Below are positions 10,119 through 20,509 of a stretch of DNA of 64,000 nucleotides, in pieces. Both the position numbers and the translations under genes were made by a program. Under the pieces are notes generated by a model that made no database searches, was not told the DNA's origin, and was given only the letters and a program-made list of their open reading frames with translations. Each line of letters starts with the position of its first letter. Within the stretch, counting starts at the first letter, position 1. Source of the DNA: an uncultured Atopobiaceae bacterium (GTDB lineage: Bacteria; Actinomycetota; Coriobacteriia; Coriobacteriales; Atopobiaceae); NCBI GenBank assembly GCA_934792625.1, contig CAKVON010000002.1, positions 106,462-170,461 on the forward strand, given 5' to 3'.

Positions 10119-11453
10119 ATGGACCCGCGAGACCGGACATACCACGACGGCAACCTGCCAAAACGACCCCCGCAAGCCGCAGGCGACGCCGAGGGGCCAG
10201 ACCTGGGAAGCGCACTTTCCGCGCTCGAGTGGAAGGGACGCGCCGTAGGCCTTTTGGACCTCGACGCGTTCTTTGCGTCCGTCGAGCAGCTCGACCATCC
10301 CGAATGGCGCGGCAAGCCCGTAATCGTGGGCGGCTCCGCCGACAAGCGAGGCGTGGTCTCGACCGCCTCGTACGAGGCACGACGTTACGGCGTACACTCG
10401 GCAATGCCCTCGGCCGAAGCCGCGAGGCTTTGCCCAAACGCCATCTGGACACGTGGAAACTTCGCGCGATACCGCGAGATGAGCGACCGCGTGATGCGAG
10501 TGCTCGGGGACGAGACGCCCTTCGTGGAACAGGTCTCCATCGACGAGGCGTTCTTCGACGTGACGCCCGGAAGGTATTCGCGTGAGAGTCCCGCGGCAAT
10601 CTGCGCGCGCATCCAGCGCAAGGTGGCCGAGCTCGGCGTAACCTGCTCGATTGGCATGGGCACCAGTAAGACCGTGGCAAAGATCGCCTCGGAGCGCGAG
10701 AAGCCCCGTGGCCTCACCGTGGTACCGCCAGGCTGCGAGGCCGACTTCCTCGCACCGCTTCCGGTCCGCTCGATGAGCGGTATCGGCGCGGCATCCGAGC
10801 AAAGGCTGCACTCGCTCGGAATCCGAACGCTCGGACAGCTCGCACGCATGACGGACGAGGCGGCGCTGCAAGCCATGGGCCAGGTGGGACCCATGATGGT
10901 TCGCAGGGCGGCCGGTCTCGAGCGGAGCGACGTTGCCGAGGCGTGCGCCGAGCAGGCGCCCAAGTCGGTGTCGAACGAACGGACCTTCTCGGCAGACCTG
11001 ACGCGCCCCGACGAGGTGAGGGCCGCACTCGCGCACCTGTCCGACATGGTGGCCATGCGCCTGATGCGACGCGACCTGAGGGGCACGACGATCACCGTGC
11101 GCGTAAAGTACGACTACTCGCACACAAGAAGCGCGCGCCGCATGCTGGACGAGCCCACTCGTGACCCAAAGACGATTCTCGACACGGCCTGGGAGCTCGC
11201 GAGGACGCTATGGAAGCCCGGTGTCGCGGTTCGGTTGCTGGGGGTCGGCGTGAGTGGGTTCGGCGGTGAGCCAACGGGCCAGATGAGCCTGTTCGGCGGC
11301 GATGACGACGGTATCGAGAAGCGCGAGAGCCTCATGGTCGCGACCGAGAGGCTGCGCAAGCGCTTTGGCGACGATGCACTGGCCTACGGTCACGACCTGA
11401 GGTTTAGGGATGCGACCACAGGAACGGCCCCCATGGGCAAGAAGGACTTTTAG
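10119..11453 (+). CDS. dinB: DNA polymerase IV (Y family)
   Basis: Error-prone translesion polymerase. 444 residues. An N-terminal extension of about 40 residues precedes the catalytic core GLLDLDAFFASVEQ. Catalytic acidic residues are in LDLDAFFA and VSIDEAFFD; VVSTASYEARRYGV is also family-typical. The little-finger domain follows, and the C-terminus carries QMSLFGG, a likely beta-clamp binding motif. A long upstream in-frame extension to 9879 overlaps the kinase and is rejected. Its stop is 10 bp from the convergent rsfS stop. Confidence 0.93.
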   Translation: MDPRDRTYHDGNLPKRPPQAAGDAEGPDLGSALSALEWKGRAVGLLDLDAFFASVEQLDHPEWRGKPVIVGGSADKRGVVSTASYEARRYGVHSAMPSAEAARLCPNAIWTRGNFARYREMSDRVMRVLGDETPFVEQVSIDEAFFDVTPGRYSRESPAAICARIQRKVAELGVTCSIGMGTSKTVAKIASEREKPRGLTVVPPGCEADFLAPLPVRSMSGIGAASEQRLHSLGIRTLGQLARMTDEAALQAMGQVGPMMVRRAAGLERSDVAEACAEQAPKSVSNERTFSADLTRPDEVRAALAHLSDMVAMRLMRRDLRGTTITVRVKYDYSHTRSARRMLDEPTRDPKTILDTAWELARTLWKPGVAVRLLGVGVSGFGGEPTGQMSLFGGDDDGIEKRESLMVATERLRKRFGDDALAYGHDLRFRDATTGTAPMGKKDF

Positions 11454-11463
11454 GGACGCGCCC

Positions 11464-11829
11464 CTACATGGCACCTTCGAGGTCGAGCTCGACGCGGGGG
11501 ACGTCGCCCCAAAGCGACTCGAGGCGGTAGTAGTCGCGCTGCTCGGGCATGAACACGTGGACGACGACGGGACCGAAGTCCATGAGCACCCAGGTGCCCT
11601 CGTCGCGACCCTCGATGGCCAGGGGGCGCTCGTCGCAGTTGACGCGGACCTTCTCCTCGACCTCGTCGACGATCGAATCGACCATGCGGGAGTTGCTGCC
11701 GGTGCAGATGACGAAGTAATCGCAGACGTCAGAGGCCTCGGTAAGGTCCAGGACGCAGATGTCGGTTGCCTTGCGGTCGTCTGCCGCGGTCGCGGCGACG
11801 CGGGCGATCTCCAGCGGAGTGACGCTCAT
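11464..11829 (-). CDS. rsfS: ribosomal silencing factor RsfS
   Basis: Binds L14 and blocks subunit joining in starvation. 121 residues, family length. Motifs: ATDICVLDLTE, CDYFVICTGSNSRMV and the C-terminal VVHVFMPEQRDYYRLESLW. The start overlaps the yqeK stop (TAATG), the usual nadD-yqeK-rsfS arrangement. Confidence 0.95.
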   Translation of the reverse strand: MSVTPLEIARVAATAADDRKATDICVLDLTEASDVCDYFVICTGSNSRMVDSIVDEVEEKVRVNCDERPLAIEGRDEGTWVLMDFGPVVVHVFMPEQRDYYRLESLWGDVPRVELDLEGAM

Positions 11830-12464
11830 TAGCTCTCCTTCTTGTTCGCTCGCTCCAATGCGAGTGAGTTGTAAATGTCAATCGTACCAGGATACAGGTA
11901 GCGCTCGGTCTCGATAACGTAGGCGACGCCACCCCGGAAGGACTCCCAGTAGAGGTCGTCGAGCGATGCCGTCCCGGCCATGCTGCGACACCGCTCGATA
12001 CCAGCAGAGCCGGGGCGCTCGGGCTCGATGCCGTCCGCGACGAAGACCACCTGGTCGAGCGGGGTAGGCGTGGCCGAGCCCAGGGTGTGGACGCGAATGG
12101 CCCGAAGCACGTCGTCGTCCAAGCCGGGAAAGACCGACGGGAGCTCCTCCGCGGCGACGATGCCGTGCAGAAGCGGCGCGACAAGCTCAAGGTCGACCCC
12201 AAGGTCGATTCCGAGCTCGCGGGACCTGGCGAGAAGTGCGTCGCGTGACATGGACTTCGACCAGTCATGCAGGGTACCCGCTACCCTCGCCTTGAACGGG
12301 TCGACGCCGTACGCCACCGCAAGCGCCTCGGCCGTGCGGGCAACCGAAAACGAGTGCGACAGCCGCCTGGGCTTGCGCATGAGCTGCTTTGAGAGGGCAT
12401 CCTCGATGTGTGAGAGGAACTCGCGCTGCCGCACATCGTAATCGATGGTAACGAAGTCAATCAT
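11829..12464 (-). CDS. yqeK: YqeK-type HD phosphohydrolase
   Basis: HD-domain protein; the family hydrolyses diadenosine tetraphosphate symmetrically. 211 residues. Metal ligands visible: His37 in RLSHSFSVA and His66-Asp67 in AGTLHDWSK, with a further His in LLHGIVAAE. Overlaps nadD upstream by four bases (ATGA) and rsfS downstream. Function by family and context. Confidence 0.88.
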   Translation of the reverse strand: MIDFVTIDYDVRQREFLSHIEDALSKQLMRKPRRLSHSFSVARTAEALAVAYGVDPFKARVAGTLHDWSKSMSRDALLARSRELGIDLGVDLELVAPLLHGIVAAEELPSVFPGLDDDVLRAIRVHTLGSATPTPLDQVVFVADGIEPERPGSAGIERCRSMAGTASLDDLYWESFRGGVAYVIETERYLYPGTIDIYNSLALERANKKES

Positions 12465-13147
12465 TCGTCGTCTCCCCCATCACGGACGTAAAGGCCTCGC
12501 TTGGCAATGTAGCCGACGACGGTGTTGGGCGTGAGATAGCTCAGCGACTGTCCGGCGGCACAACGCTCGCGCAGGTGGCTCGACGATATCGCGAGGGCAG
12601 GAACCTCGAGGTAGGTCACGTCGAAATCGATGCCCGACTCAAAGATCACGTCGGTGACGGCGTCGAGGTCGTAGCCGGGGCGTGTCGCGGCCACCAGCCG
12701 GGCAAGGCGGGCGATGCGCCTGGCGTCACGCCACTTGAGGATGTCCAGAATCGCGTCGGCGCCCGTGATGAAGTAGAGCTCGACGTTTTCGGGATACAGC
12801 TCGCGCAGACCGGCAAGCGTGTCGGCCGTGTAGGTGATGCCCTCGCGGTCAATCTCATAGCGGCTCACGGCAAACGAGGGGTTGTCCGCGGTGGCGAGCA
12901 GCGTCATGGCGTAGCGCTCCTCGGCCGAGCTCACGCGGCGGTCCTGCTTGAACGCGGGCGATCCCGCGGGCATGAAGACAACGGTGTCCAGGCCGAGGTC
13001 GCCAAGCGCCTGCTGGGCCGCGACGAGGTGACCATTGTGGATGGGGTCGAAGGTGCCACCCATGATGCCCAGGCGGTACGTGCGGGAGGCGTCGTCACCA
13101 AGCCTGGGAAGGTCCCCGAGGGCACCGAACTTCTCGACAGGGCTCAT
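12461..13147 (-). CDS. nadD: nicotinate-nucleotide adenylyltransferase
   Basis: Joins nicotinate mononucleotide and ATP to give deamido-NAD. 228 residues. The nucleotidyltransferase motif GGTFDPIHNGH is at about residues 30-40, and the C-terminal ISSSHLRER corresponds to the family ISSTxxR motif. The ATG at 13147 overlaps the proA stop (ATGA) and has a G-rich binding site; a longer start at 13252 lies inside proA and is rejected. Confidence 0.95.
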   Translation of the reverse strand: MSPVEKFGALGDLPRLGDDASRTYRLGIMGGTFDPIHNGHLVAAQQALGDLGLDTVVFMPAGSPAFKQDRRVSSAEERYAMTLLATADNPSFAVSRYEIDREGITYTADTLAGLRELYPENVELYFITGADAILDILKWRDARRIARLARLVAATRPGYDLDAVTDVIFESGIDFDVTYLEVPALAISSSHLRERCAAGQSLSYLTPNTVVGYIAKRGLYVRDGGDDE

Positions 13148-14400
13148 CGGGTCTGCCCGTCCCCCCTCAAGAGGTACTTGGTAGTGGTGAGCGCCTCCAC
13201 GCCCATGGGACCGCGGGCATGGATCTTCTGGGTCGAGATTCCGATCTCGCACCCCAAGCCAAAGACGCCGCCGTCGGTGAACCTGGTCGACGCGTTGACG
13301 TAGACCGCGGCGGCGTCGACGCCGGCGAGGAAGCGCTCGGACGCGGAATAGCTACTGGTGACGATGGCCTCGGAGTGTCCGGTGCCATAGCGGTTGATGT
13401 GCGCGATCGCCTCGTCGACGCCCGAGACGGCATGCACGCTCATCTTGAGGTCAAGGTACTCGCGGCCCCAGTCCTGCTCGTCGGCGACGCCCATCCGAAC
13501 GACATTGCCCTCGGCGACCGCCCGGCAACGCTCGTCGCCCACCAGCTCGACGCCACGCTCGCTCAGGGCGAGAAGGACGGCGGGCAGGAGCTCGTCGGCG
13601 GCGGCGTCATCAACGAGAAGCGACTCCGCGGCGTTGCATACGCCCGGCCTGCTGGTCTTGGCGTTCACGACGATGTCGACGGCCATCTGCACGTCGGCGG
13701 AGGACTCGAGGTAGATGTGGCAGTTGCCGACGCCCGTCTCGATGACGGGGACCGTCGACTCGCGGACGCAGGTCTGGATGAGGCTCGCGCCGCCACGCGG
13801 GATGAGGACGTCGACCAGTCCGTCGGCATGCATGAGCTCGCGGGTCTCGGCACGATCGGTCGAGTCGACCAGGCAGCAGGCGTCCGCGGGAAGCCCGGCC
13901 GCGACGAGGCCCTCACGACAGCACTCGACGATAGCGCGACAGGACATGCGAGCCGCGCTGCCGCCCTTGAGCACGCACGCGTTGCCCGAACGGGCGCACA
14001 GCGCGAACGCGTCGGCGGTGACGTTGGGACGTGCCTCATAGATCATGGCGACGACGCCCAAGGGGACGCTCACGCACTCAAGCCTGACGCCGGAGGCCAG
14101 GGTTCTGCCGCTATGAACGCTGCCGAGGGGGTCGTCCTGTCGGGCAACCTCCTCCATGGAGGAGGCGATGGCCTCGATGCGCTCCGAGGTCAGCTGGAGC
14201 CTGTCCACCAGGGGGGCGGCCATGCCGGCCTGCCTGGCGGCGCTGACATCGGCCTCGTTTGCGGAAAGGACGTCGCCCATGTGCTCGCGCAGCGCGGCGG
14301 CCGCGGCAACGACCGCCGCCCGGCGCACCGCATCGGGGGCAACCCCGACGAGCGGGGCCGCCGCATGAGCGAGCGTTGCCTTCTCGATTGCCTCGGACAT
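13144..14400 (-). CDS. proA: glutamate-5-semialdehyde dehydrogenase (gamma-glutamyl phosphate reductase)
   Basis: Second step of proline synthesis. 418 residues. The catalytic cysteine lies in KTSRPGVCNAAESLL; NADPH-binding region LKGGSAARMS is present. The ATG at 14400 has GGGAGGAAC just upstream. The frame stays open to 14751, but the extra 117 codons overlap proB out of frame and show no homology, so they are excluded. Follows proB by 44 bp. Confidence 0.95.
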   Translation of the reverse strand: MSEAIEKATLAHAAAPLVGVAPDAVRRAAVVAAAAALREHMGDVLSANEADVSAARQAGMAAPLVDRLQLTSERIEAIASSMEEVARQDDPLGSVHSGRTLASGVRLECVSVPLGVVAMIYEARPNVTADAFALCARSGNACVLKGGSAARMSCRAIVECCREGLVAAGLPADACCLVDSTDRAETRELMHADGLVDVLIPRGGASLIQTCVRESTVPVIETGVGNCHIYLESSADVQMAVDIVVNAKTSRPGVCNAAESLLVDDAAADELLPAVLLALSERGVELVGDERCRAVAEGNVVRMGVADEQDWGREYLDLKMSVHAVSGVDEAIAHINRYGTGHSEAIVTSSYSASERFLAGVDAAAVYVNASTRFTDGGVFGLGCEIGISTQKIHARGPMGVEALTTTKYLLRGDGQTR

Positions 14401-14444
14401 TGTTCCTCCCAAATGTCGTCCGCGCAGCCACGCGGCACTTCTCG

Positions 14445-15568
14445 TTAGAAGAGTAGCAGCTCGTCTCGGTGGATGAAGGGCTGTCCGGCAAGCTCGGGCA
14501 TGAAGCGCGCGATCACGTCGAGCCTCACGCCATGGGCCTTGCGGAGCTGGTCGGACGAGTAACGCGCGATGCCACGTCCCAGAAGCTGGCCGGACTCGTC
14601 GGCAACGCTCACGACGTCGCCGGCGGCGTAGGCGCCCGTGGTGGCGATGATCCCGACGGGCAGCAGGGAGCCGCCCTCGTCGACCAGCGCGCGGCGGGCG
14701 CCCTGGTCGACCGTGACCGTGCCGCGGGGGACGCCTGCCAGCCCGATCCACAGCTTGCGCGGGCTCTCGTGGCCCGGGTCATCGGCGGGACGGGAGAAGA
14801 TCGTGCCGACGGGCTCGCCCGAGGCAACGTCCGCCAGAACATGCTCGCGCCTGCCGCGAACGATCGCCATCGGAATGCCGGCGGCGAGCATCGCACGCGC
14901 GGCGCGCAGCTTGGTGACCATGCCGCCGGTGCCGACCGAAGAGCCCGCGCCGCCTGCCATGGACATGATCTTGGCGTCGATGTGGTCGACCCTGGGGATG
15001 AGACGTGCCGCGGGGTCGTCGGCCGGGTTCGCGGTGTACAGGCCGTCGATGTCGGACATGATCACGTAGAGGTCGGCGTCGACCAACGTGGCGACGATGG
15101 CGCCGAGGGTGTCGTTGTCGCCGAAGGAGAGCTCCGAGGAGGACAGCGCGTCGTTCTCGTTGACGACGGGAACGGCACCGAGGTCAAGCAGCGTGGAAAG
15201 CGTTCCACGGGCATTGAGGTAGCTCTCGCGCTCGACCACGTCTCCCCTGGTGAGAAGGACCTGGCCGCACGGGATGCCATGCTCGCCCAAGAGCTCCGCA
15301 TAGGTCTCAGTGAGCGATGCCTGTCCGGCGGAGCAGCATGCCTGCAACGTTGCCAAATCTGTCGGACGCTTGGAGAAGCCGAGTCTGCCCATGCCCGCGG
15401 CGGCGGCGCCGGAGCTGACGATTACGACGCGCATGCCACGGGAGACGAGCTCGGCGGCCTGGTCGCACAAAGACTCGATGAACGCGCGGTCGGGACGACC
15501 GTCGGAACCGACGACCGTGGACGAGCCGACCTTGACGACGATGGTGCGCGCGGCACCCTCCCCCGCCA

Positions 15569-15569
<1 letters not shown>
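14445..15569 (-). CDS. proB: glutamate 5-kinase
   Basis: First step of proline synthesis, feedback-inhibited by proline in the family. 374 residues: an amino-acid kinase domain (IVVKVGSSTVV near the start, VSSGAAAAGMGRLG) and a C-terminal PUA domain (about 280-360). GTG start at 15569 overlaps the obgE stop (TAGTG). Confidence 0.95.
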
Positions 15570-17035
<1,466 letters not shown>

Positions 17036-17069
17036 CTATGGGTCGGGCGCATCGCGCCTGGATAGACAA

Positions 17070-17100
17070 CGAGGCCCCCGAGCAAATGCCGGGGGCCTCG
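17070..17100 (-). terminator. hairpin after rpmA
   Basis: Perfect 11-bp stem (17070-17080 with 17090-17100) with a 9-base loop, 21 bp after the rpmA stop and before obgE. The minus-strand tail (ttgtctat) is only moderately T-rich, so read-through into obgE is plausible. Confidence 0.6.
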
Positions 17101-17121
17101 CAAGACGGTTCCGTTGAGGGC

Positions 17122-17376
17122 CTAAGCCTCCGTCGGGATGACGGAAACGGTGTGCTTGGCGCCCTTCTTGAACTCTACAGTGCCGTTGCACAGGGCGAAC
17201 AGGGTGTCGTCCTTGCCGCGACCAACGTTAGCGCCCGGCGTGATGTGCGTGCCGCGCTGGCGAACGATGATCTGACCGGTCTTGATGGCCTGGCCGCCGA
17301 AGATCTTGGTGCCCAGTCGCTGGGCGTGGGAGTCGCGGCCGTTACGGGAGGAGCCGAGACCTTTCTTGTGTGCCAT
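17122..17376 (-). CDS. rpmA: 50S ribosomal protein L27
   Basis: Large-subunit protein whose N-terminus reaches the peptidyl-transferase centre. 84 residues, opening [16 protein letters not shown]. There is no Firmicute-style N-terminal cleavable extension. Follows rplU by 45 bp in the conserved rplU-rpmA pair. Confidence 0.98.
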   Translation of the reverse strand: MAHKKGLGSSRNGRDSHAQRLGTKIFGGQAIKTGQIIVRQRGTHITPGANVGRGKDDTLFALCNGTVEFKKGAKHTVSVIPTEA

Positions 17377-17421
17377 TGTGGTACCTGCCTATCTGCTCGA
17401 AATGCGAGTCGACGCTTCTGG

Positions 17422-17778
17422 TTACTCGGACTGCTCGTCGGAGGCCTCGTCGGCCTTCTTGGCGGCGGTCATGCGCGGGAGAGAAGAGACCTCGAGCTTG
17501 GTGAGGTTCTGCCTGTGACCGTTGCAGCGGTGGTAGCGCTTGCGCTTCTTGAACTTGAAGACGAGCTGCTTCTCGCCCTTGAACTGCTCGACCACCGTGC
17601 AGGTGACCTTCTTCTTGGCAAGTGCGGAGGCGTCAGCGACGATCTTCTTGCCGTCGGAGAGCATGAGAACGTCAAGCTTGACCTTCTCGCCAGGCTGCGC
17701 GTCGAGCTTCTCGACGTCGATGACGTCGCCCTTGGCAACCTTGTACTGCTTGCCGCCAGTCGAAACGATTGCGTACAT
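17422..17778 (-). CDS. rplU: 50S ribosomal protein L21
   Basis: Binds 23S rRNA. 118 residues; MYAIVSTGGKQYKVAKGD and the basic stretch FKFKKRKRYHRCNGHRQ are diagnostic. It has a short acidic/alanine C-terminal extension beyond the ~103-residue core. Transcribed from a clear promoter at 17821-17849. Confidence 0.98.
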   Translation of the reverse strand: MYAIVSTGGKQYKVAKGDVIDVEKLDAQPGEKVKLDVLMLSDGKKIVADASALAKKKVTCTVVEQFKGEKQLVFKFKKRKRYHRCNGHRQNLTKLEVSSLPRMTAAKKADEASDEQSE

Positions 17779-17820
17779 GTTAGAAACCCTTCATTGCTGG
17801 GGTGAGTGCAACAGCTGGAT

Positions 17821-17849
17821 ACTTTACCAGCTACCACCAGCTCGGTCAA
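17821..17849 (-). promoter_or_regulatory. sigma-A type promoter of rplU-rpmA
   Basis: On the minus strand TTGACC (17844-17849) and TAAAGT (17821-17826) are separated by exactly 17 bp; 5/6 and 4/6 matches to consensus. Predicted start of transcription is about 35 bases before the rplU ATG. Confidence 0.65.
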
Positions 17850-17951
17850 CGAGTTTTACCCGTCACCTGCGCGATTCGTCACAAAAACCGCGGACGGACG
17901 CTGGAGATGCCGCCGATGGATAGGATAGCCGCGTCTTTTGCCTGCTCCGCC

Positions 17952-18638
17952 CTATCCAAGCGGTTCCACAAGACGCCCATCTTCCTCTCCCCACTGGCCG
18001 CGGCGGCAGACCGACAGCATGGTGTCCGGCGAGGCACCCATTCGGTCGAGCGCGGTAGTGACGAGCAGGCTGGGTCTGAGCGAGCCCGTGGGGGTCGTGC
18101 GCGTGTCGAGCGTCACGAGCGTACCTCCCTCGCGACGCTCGCAGACCCACCCCACAAGCGTCGGACCAAGGTCGACGGTCTTTTCCTTGGTGCCACGGAG
18201 GTAGGTGATGGACCCCTCGTCGCGCACGGTTCCGATGGCGGCGTCAAGCGCGCCGGGCTCAATCCTGGAGACGTCAACCGTCCAGCGCATGCGCGTGAGC
18301 CAGGACTCGATGGCGGGCAGCTTGGTGCTCACGTATCCCGCGCGGACGGGCGCGAGGTCGGCGGGCGTGGAGCCGAGAAGTGCCGAGAAGGCCGCGGCCT
18401 CATCGACCTTCTCGCGAAGGAACAGGTCGTACCACTCGCAATCTGACGCGGCCGCCACGGGAAGCGCGGACGAGAACTGCATGCGCATGCGGGGCGAGAA
18501 GCCATTGGTCACGTCGAACGGAAGGCCGCTTCGACGGACGCAGCGGTCGATGGTGCCAAGGACCTCGAGGTGGCCGAGGTAGCGAAGGCGGTCGTGCTTG
18601 ACATAGTGGACCCTGAGTCGGAACAGTCCCTCGTTCAC
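17952..18638 (-). CDS. TIGR03936/DUF2344 family protein (radical-SAM associated)
   Basis: 228 residues; the opening LRVHYVKHDRLRYLGHLE and RSGLPFDVTNGFSPRMRM are typical of the DUF2344 family, found beside or fused to TIGR03960 radical SAM proteins. Biochemical role unknown. The GTG start at 18638 overlaps the stop of the radical SAM gene (GTGA). The gene carries a tandem copy of the GAGAAG motif discussed under findings. Confidence 0.85.
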   Translation of the reverse strand: MNEGLFRLRVHYVKHDRLRYLGHLEVLGTIDRCVRRSGLPFDVTNGFSPRMRMQFSSALPVAAASDCEWYDLFLREKVDEAAAFSALLGSTPADLAPVRAGYVSTKLPAIESWLTRMRWTVDVSRIEPGALDAAIGTVRDEGSITYLRGTKEKTVDLGPTLVGWVCERREGGTLVTLDTRTTPTGSLRPSLLVTTALDRMGASPDTMLSVCRRGQWGEEDGRLVEPLG

Positions 18639-20509
18639 GAGCGATCACCCACCAAGACGTTGGAGACACCGAGCGTGGGGCAGACGCCACAGCCGGTGCA
18701 CGAGGTGCGGGTGCAGTCGGCGGTCGTCTGGCCAAGCATGGCGCGACGCCACTCCCTCTCGAGGTAGCCCATGCTGACGCCGGGCGAGGTGTGTTCCCAG
18801 GGGAGGCGCACGCCGATCTCGTAGGGTGTGGAGGCGATTGCCTCGAGGTCCATCCCGACCTCCTCGGCGGCAGCCCGCCACTTGGAGTAGTCGAACTCGT
18901 CCTGCCAGGCGTCGAAGCGGCTGCCGTGGCGCCAGGCCGAGTAGATGAGCTCGAACGCGGCACGGCCGGAGCGAGACAGGACCGCCTCGACCTGAGAGGT
19001 CTCGGCATCGTGATACGCGATTCGCACGGCGCGGTCCGGGGCGGACGCGAGCAGCAGGCGCTGACGCTCGCGAACCTCGGCGAGCGGGAGCTGGCCCGCC
19101 CACTGGAACGGCGTGTAGGCCTTCGGGACGAAGACCGCGACGGAGATGGAGACCGACACTCCCCCGCGCTGGCCCTTGGGGACGATGCCGCGCGCGATGT
19201 CGAGCACGTGGCCCGCGAGACGTGGAATGGCGACGATGTCCTCATCGGTCTCGGTCGGCAGTCCCATCATGAAGTAGAGCTTCATGCGCCGCCAGCCATT
19301 CTCGAAGGCGTTGGTCGCGGCCCTCTCGAGGTCGAGCTCGGTGACGTTCTTGTTGATGACGTCGCGAAGGCGCTGGGACCCCGCCTCCGGGGCGAAGGTG
19401 AGGCCTCCCTTCTTGCCGCCCGCGACCTCGAGCGCCATGTCGACGCCGAATGAGTCGAGTCGCTGCGAGGGGATCGACATGCGAACGCCGCGGTTGCGGA
19501 CGCCCTCGTTGACCCGGTGGATCATCTCCGCGCAGCAGGAATGGTCGGTGGTCGACAGCGAGGTAAGCGACACCTCGTCGTAGCCGGTCGAGGCAAGGCC
19601 GCGCTCGCAGGCCTCGACGACCTGGTCGGCGCTACGCTCGCGCACCGGGCGATAGGTCATGCCGGCCTGGCAGAACCTGCAGCCGCGGGCGCAGCCGCGA
19701 AGCACTTCGATGGAGAGGCGGTCGAAGACCGTCTTCATGTACGGGACGATGTCGGTGTTGAGCGGCTCGGTCGCGCCCAGGTCGGCTATGACGCGCTTGA
19801 GGACGCGCTCGGGTGCGGACGGGTCGCGGGGAACCGCATAGCCCCACTCGGTCGAGGTCTCGTCCACGCGCACGTCGTAAAGCGACGGCACGTAGAGTCC
19901 CTCGACCTTGGCGAGGCGGCGCAAGATCTCGTCTCGCGAGACGCCCTCGGCACGCGCGTCGCGAACGACGAGGCAGGCCTCGCAGAGGAGCTCCTCGCCG
20001 TCGCCCAGGCAGACGGCGTCGAACATCGGGGCGACGGGCTCGCAGTTCCACACCGAGGGACCGCCGCCCATGATGATGGCGTCGTCTTCGGCGCGGTCAC
20101 ACGCACGCACGGGGATACGGGCAAGATCAAGCGTCTCGACGATGTTCGTGCAAGCCATCTCGTGGGCGATCGTAAAGCCCACGACGTCGAAGGAGGCCAA
20201 CGGGGCCGCACTCTCGAGGGCGAGCATAGGGATGTCGTGCTCGCGCATGAGGTCCGCCATGTCATGCCACGGCAGGTAGCCGCGCTCGCAGGAAATGCCA
20301 TCGATGCGGTTGAGCGAGTTCCTCAGGATTGCAAGGCCCATGTTGGGCAACCCGACCTCATAGGTGTCGGGGTAGACGAGACACACGTGGAATGGGCCGT
20401 CCAACTCGCGGCAGGACCCCCACTCATGATCGAGATAGCGCGTGGGCTTCTCGACACGATCGAGAAGAGGCGCAATCTCCTCGAACCTATCGCGACGCTC
20501 AAGCCTCAC
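18635..20509 (-). CDS. TIGR03960 family B12-binding-like radical SAM protein
   Basis: 624 residues. An N-terminal cobalamin-binding-like domain (about 40-170) precedes the radical SAM core, with the [4Fe-4S] cysteines C273-x3-C277-x2-C280 (RGCARGCRFC). The C-terminal tail is cysteine-rich (CTRTSCTGCGVCP). The family is widespread next to rplU-rpmA in Gram-positives, but the substrate is not established. GTG start overlapping the upstream gene's stop (GTGA). Confidence 0.88.
   Translation of the reverse strand: MRLERRDRFEEIAPLLDRVEKPTRYLDHEWGSCRELDGPFHVCLVYPDTYEVGLPNMGLAILRNSLNRIDGISCERGYLPWHDMADLMREHDIPMLALESAAPLASFDVVGFTIAHEMACTNIVETLDLARIPVRACDRAEDDAIIMGGGPSVWNCEPVAPMFDAVCLGDGEELLCEACLVVRDARAEGVSRDEILRRLAKVEGLYVPSLYDVRVDETSTEWGYAVPRDPSAPERVLKRVIADLGATEPLNTDIVPYMKTVFDRLSIEVLRGCARGCRFCQAGMTYRPVRERSADQVVEACERGLASTGYDEVSLTSLSTTDHSCCAEMIHRVNEGVRNRGVRMSIPSQRLDSFGVDMALEVAGGKKGGLTFAPEAGSQRLRDVINKNVTELDLERAATNAFENGWRRMKLYFMMGLPTETDEDIVAIPRLAGHVLDIARGIVPKGQRGGVSVSISVAVFVPKAYTPFQWAGQLPLAEVRERQRLLLASAPDRAVRIAYHDAETSQVEAVLSRSGRAAFELIYSAWRHGSRFDAWQDEFDYSKWRAAAEEVGMDLEAIASTPYEIGVRLPWEHTSPGVSMGYLEREWRRAMLGQTTADCTRTSCTGCGVCPTLGVSNVLVGDRS

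Noticed and set aside
13144..14751. Long N-terminal extension of proA
   Set aside because: The additional 117 codons overlap proB out of frame and are Arg/Pro-rich without homology; ATG 14400 has a strong binding site.
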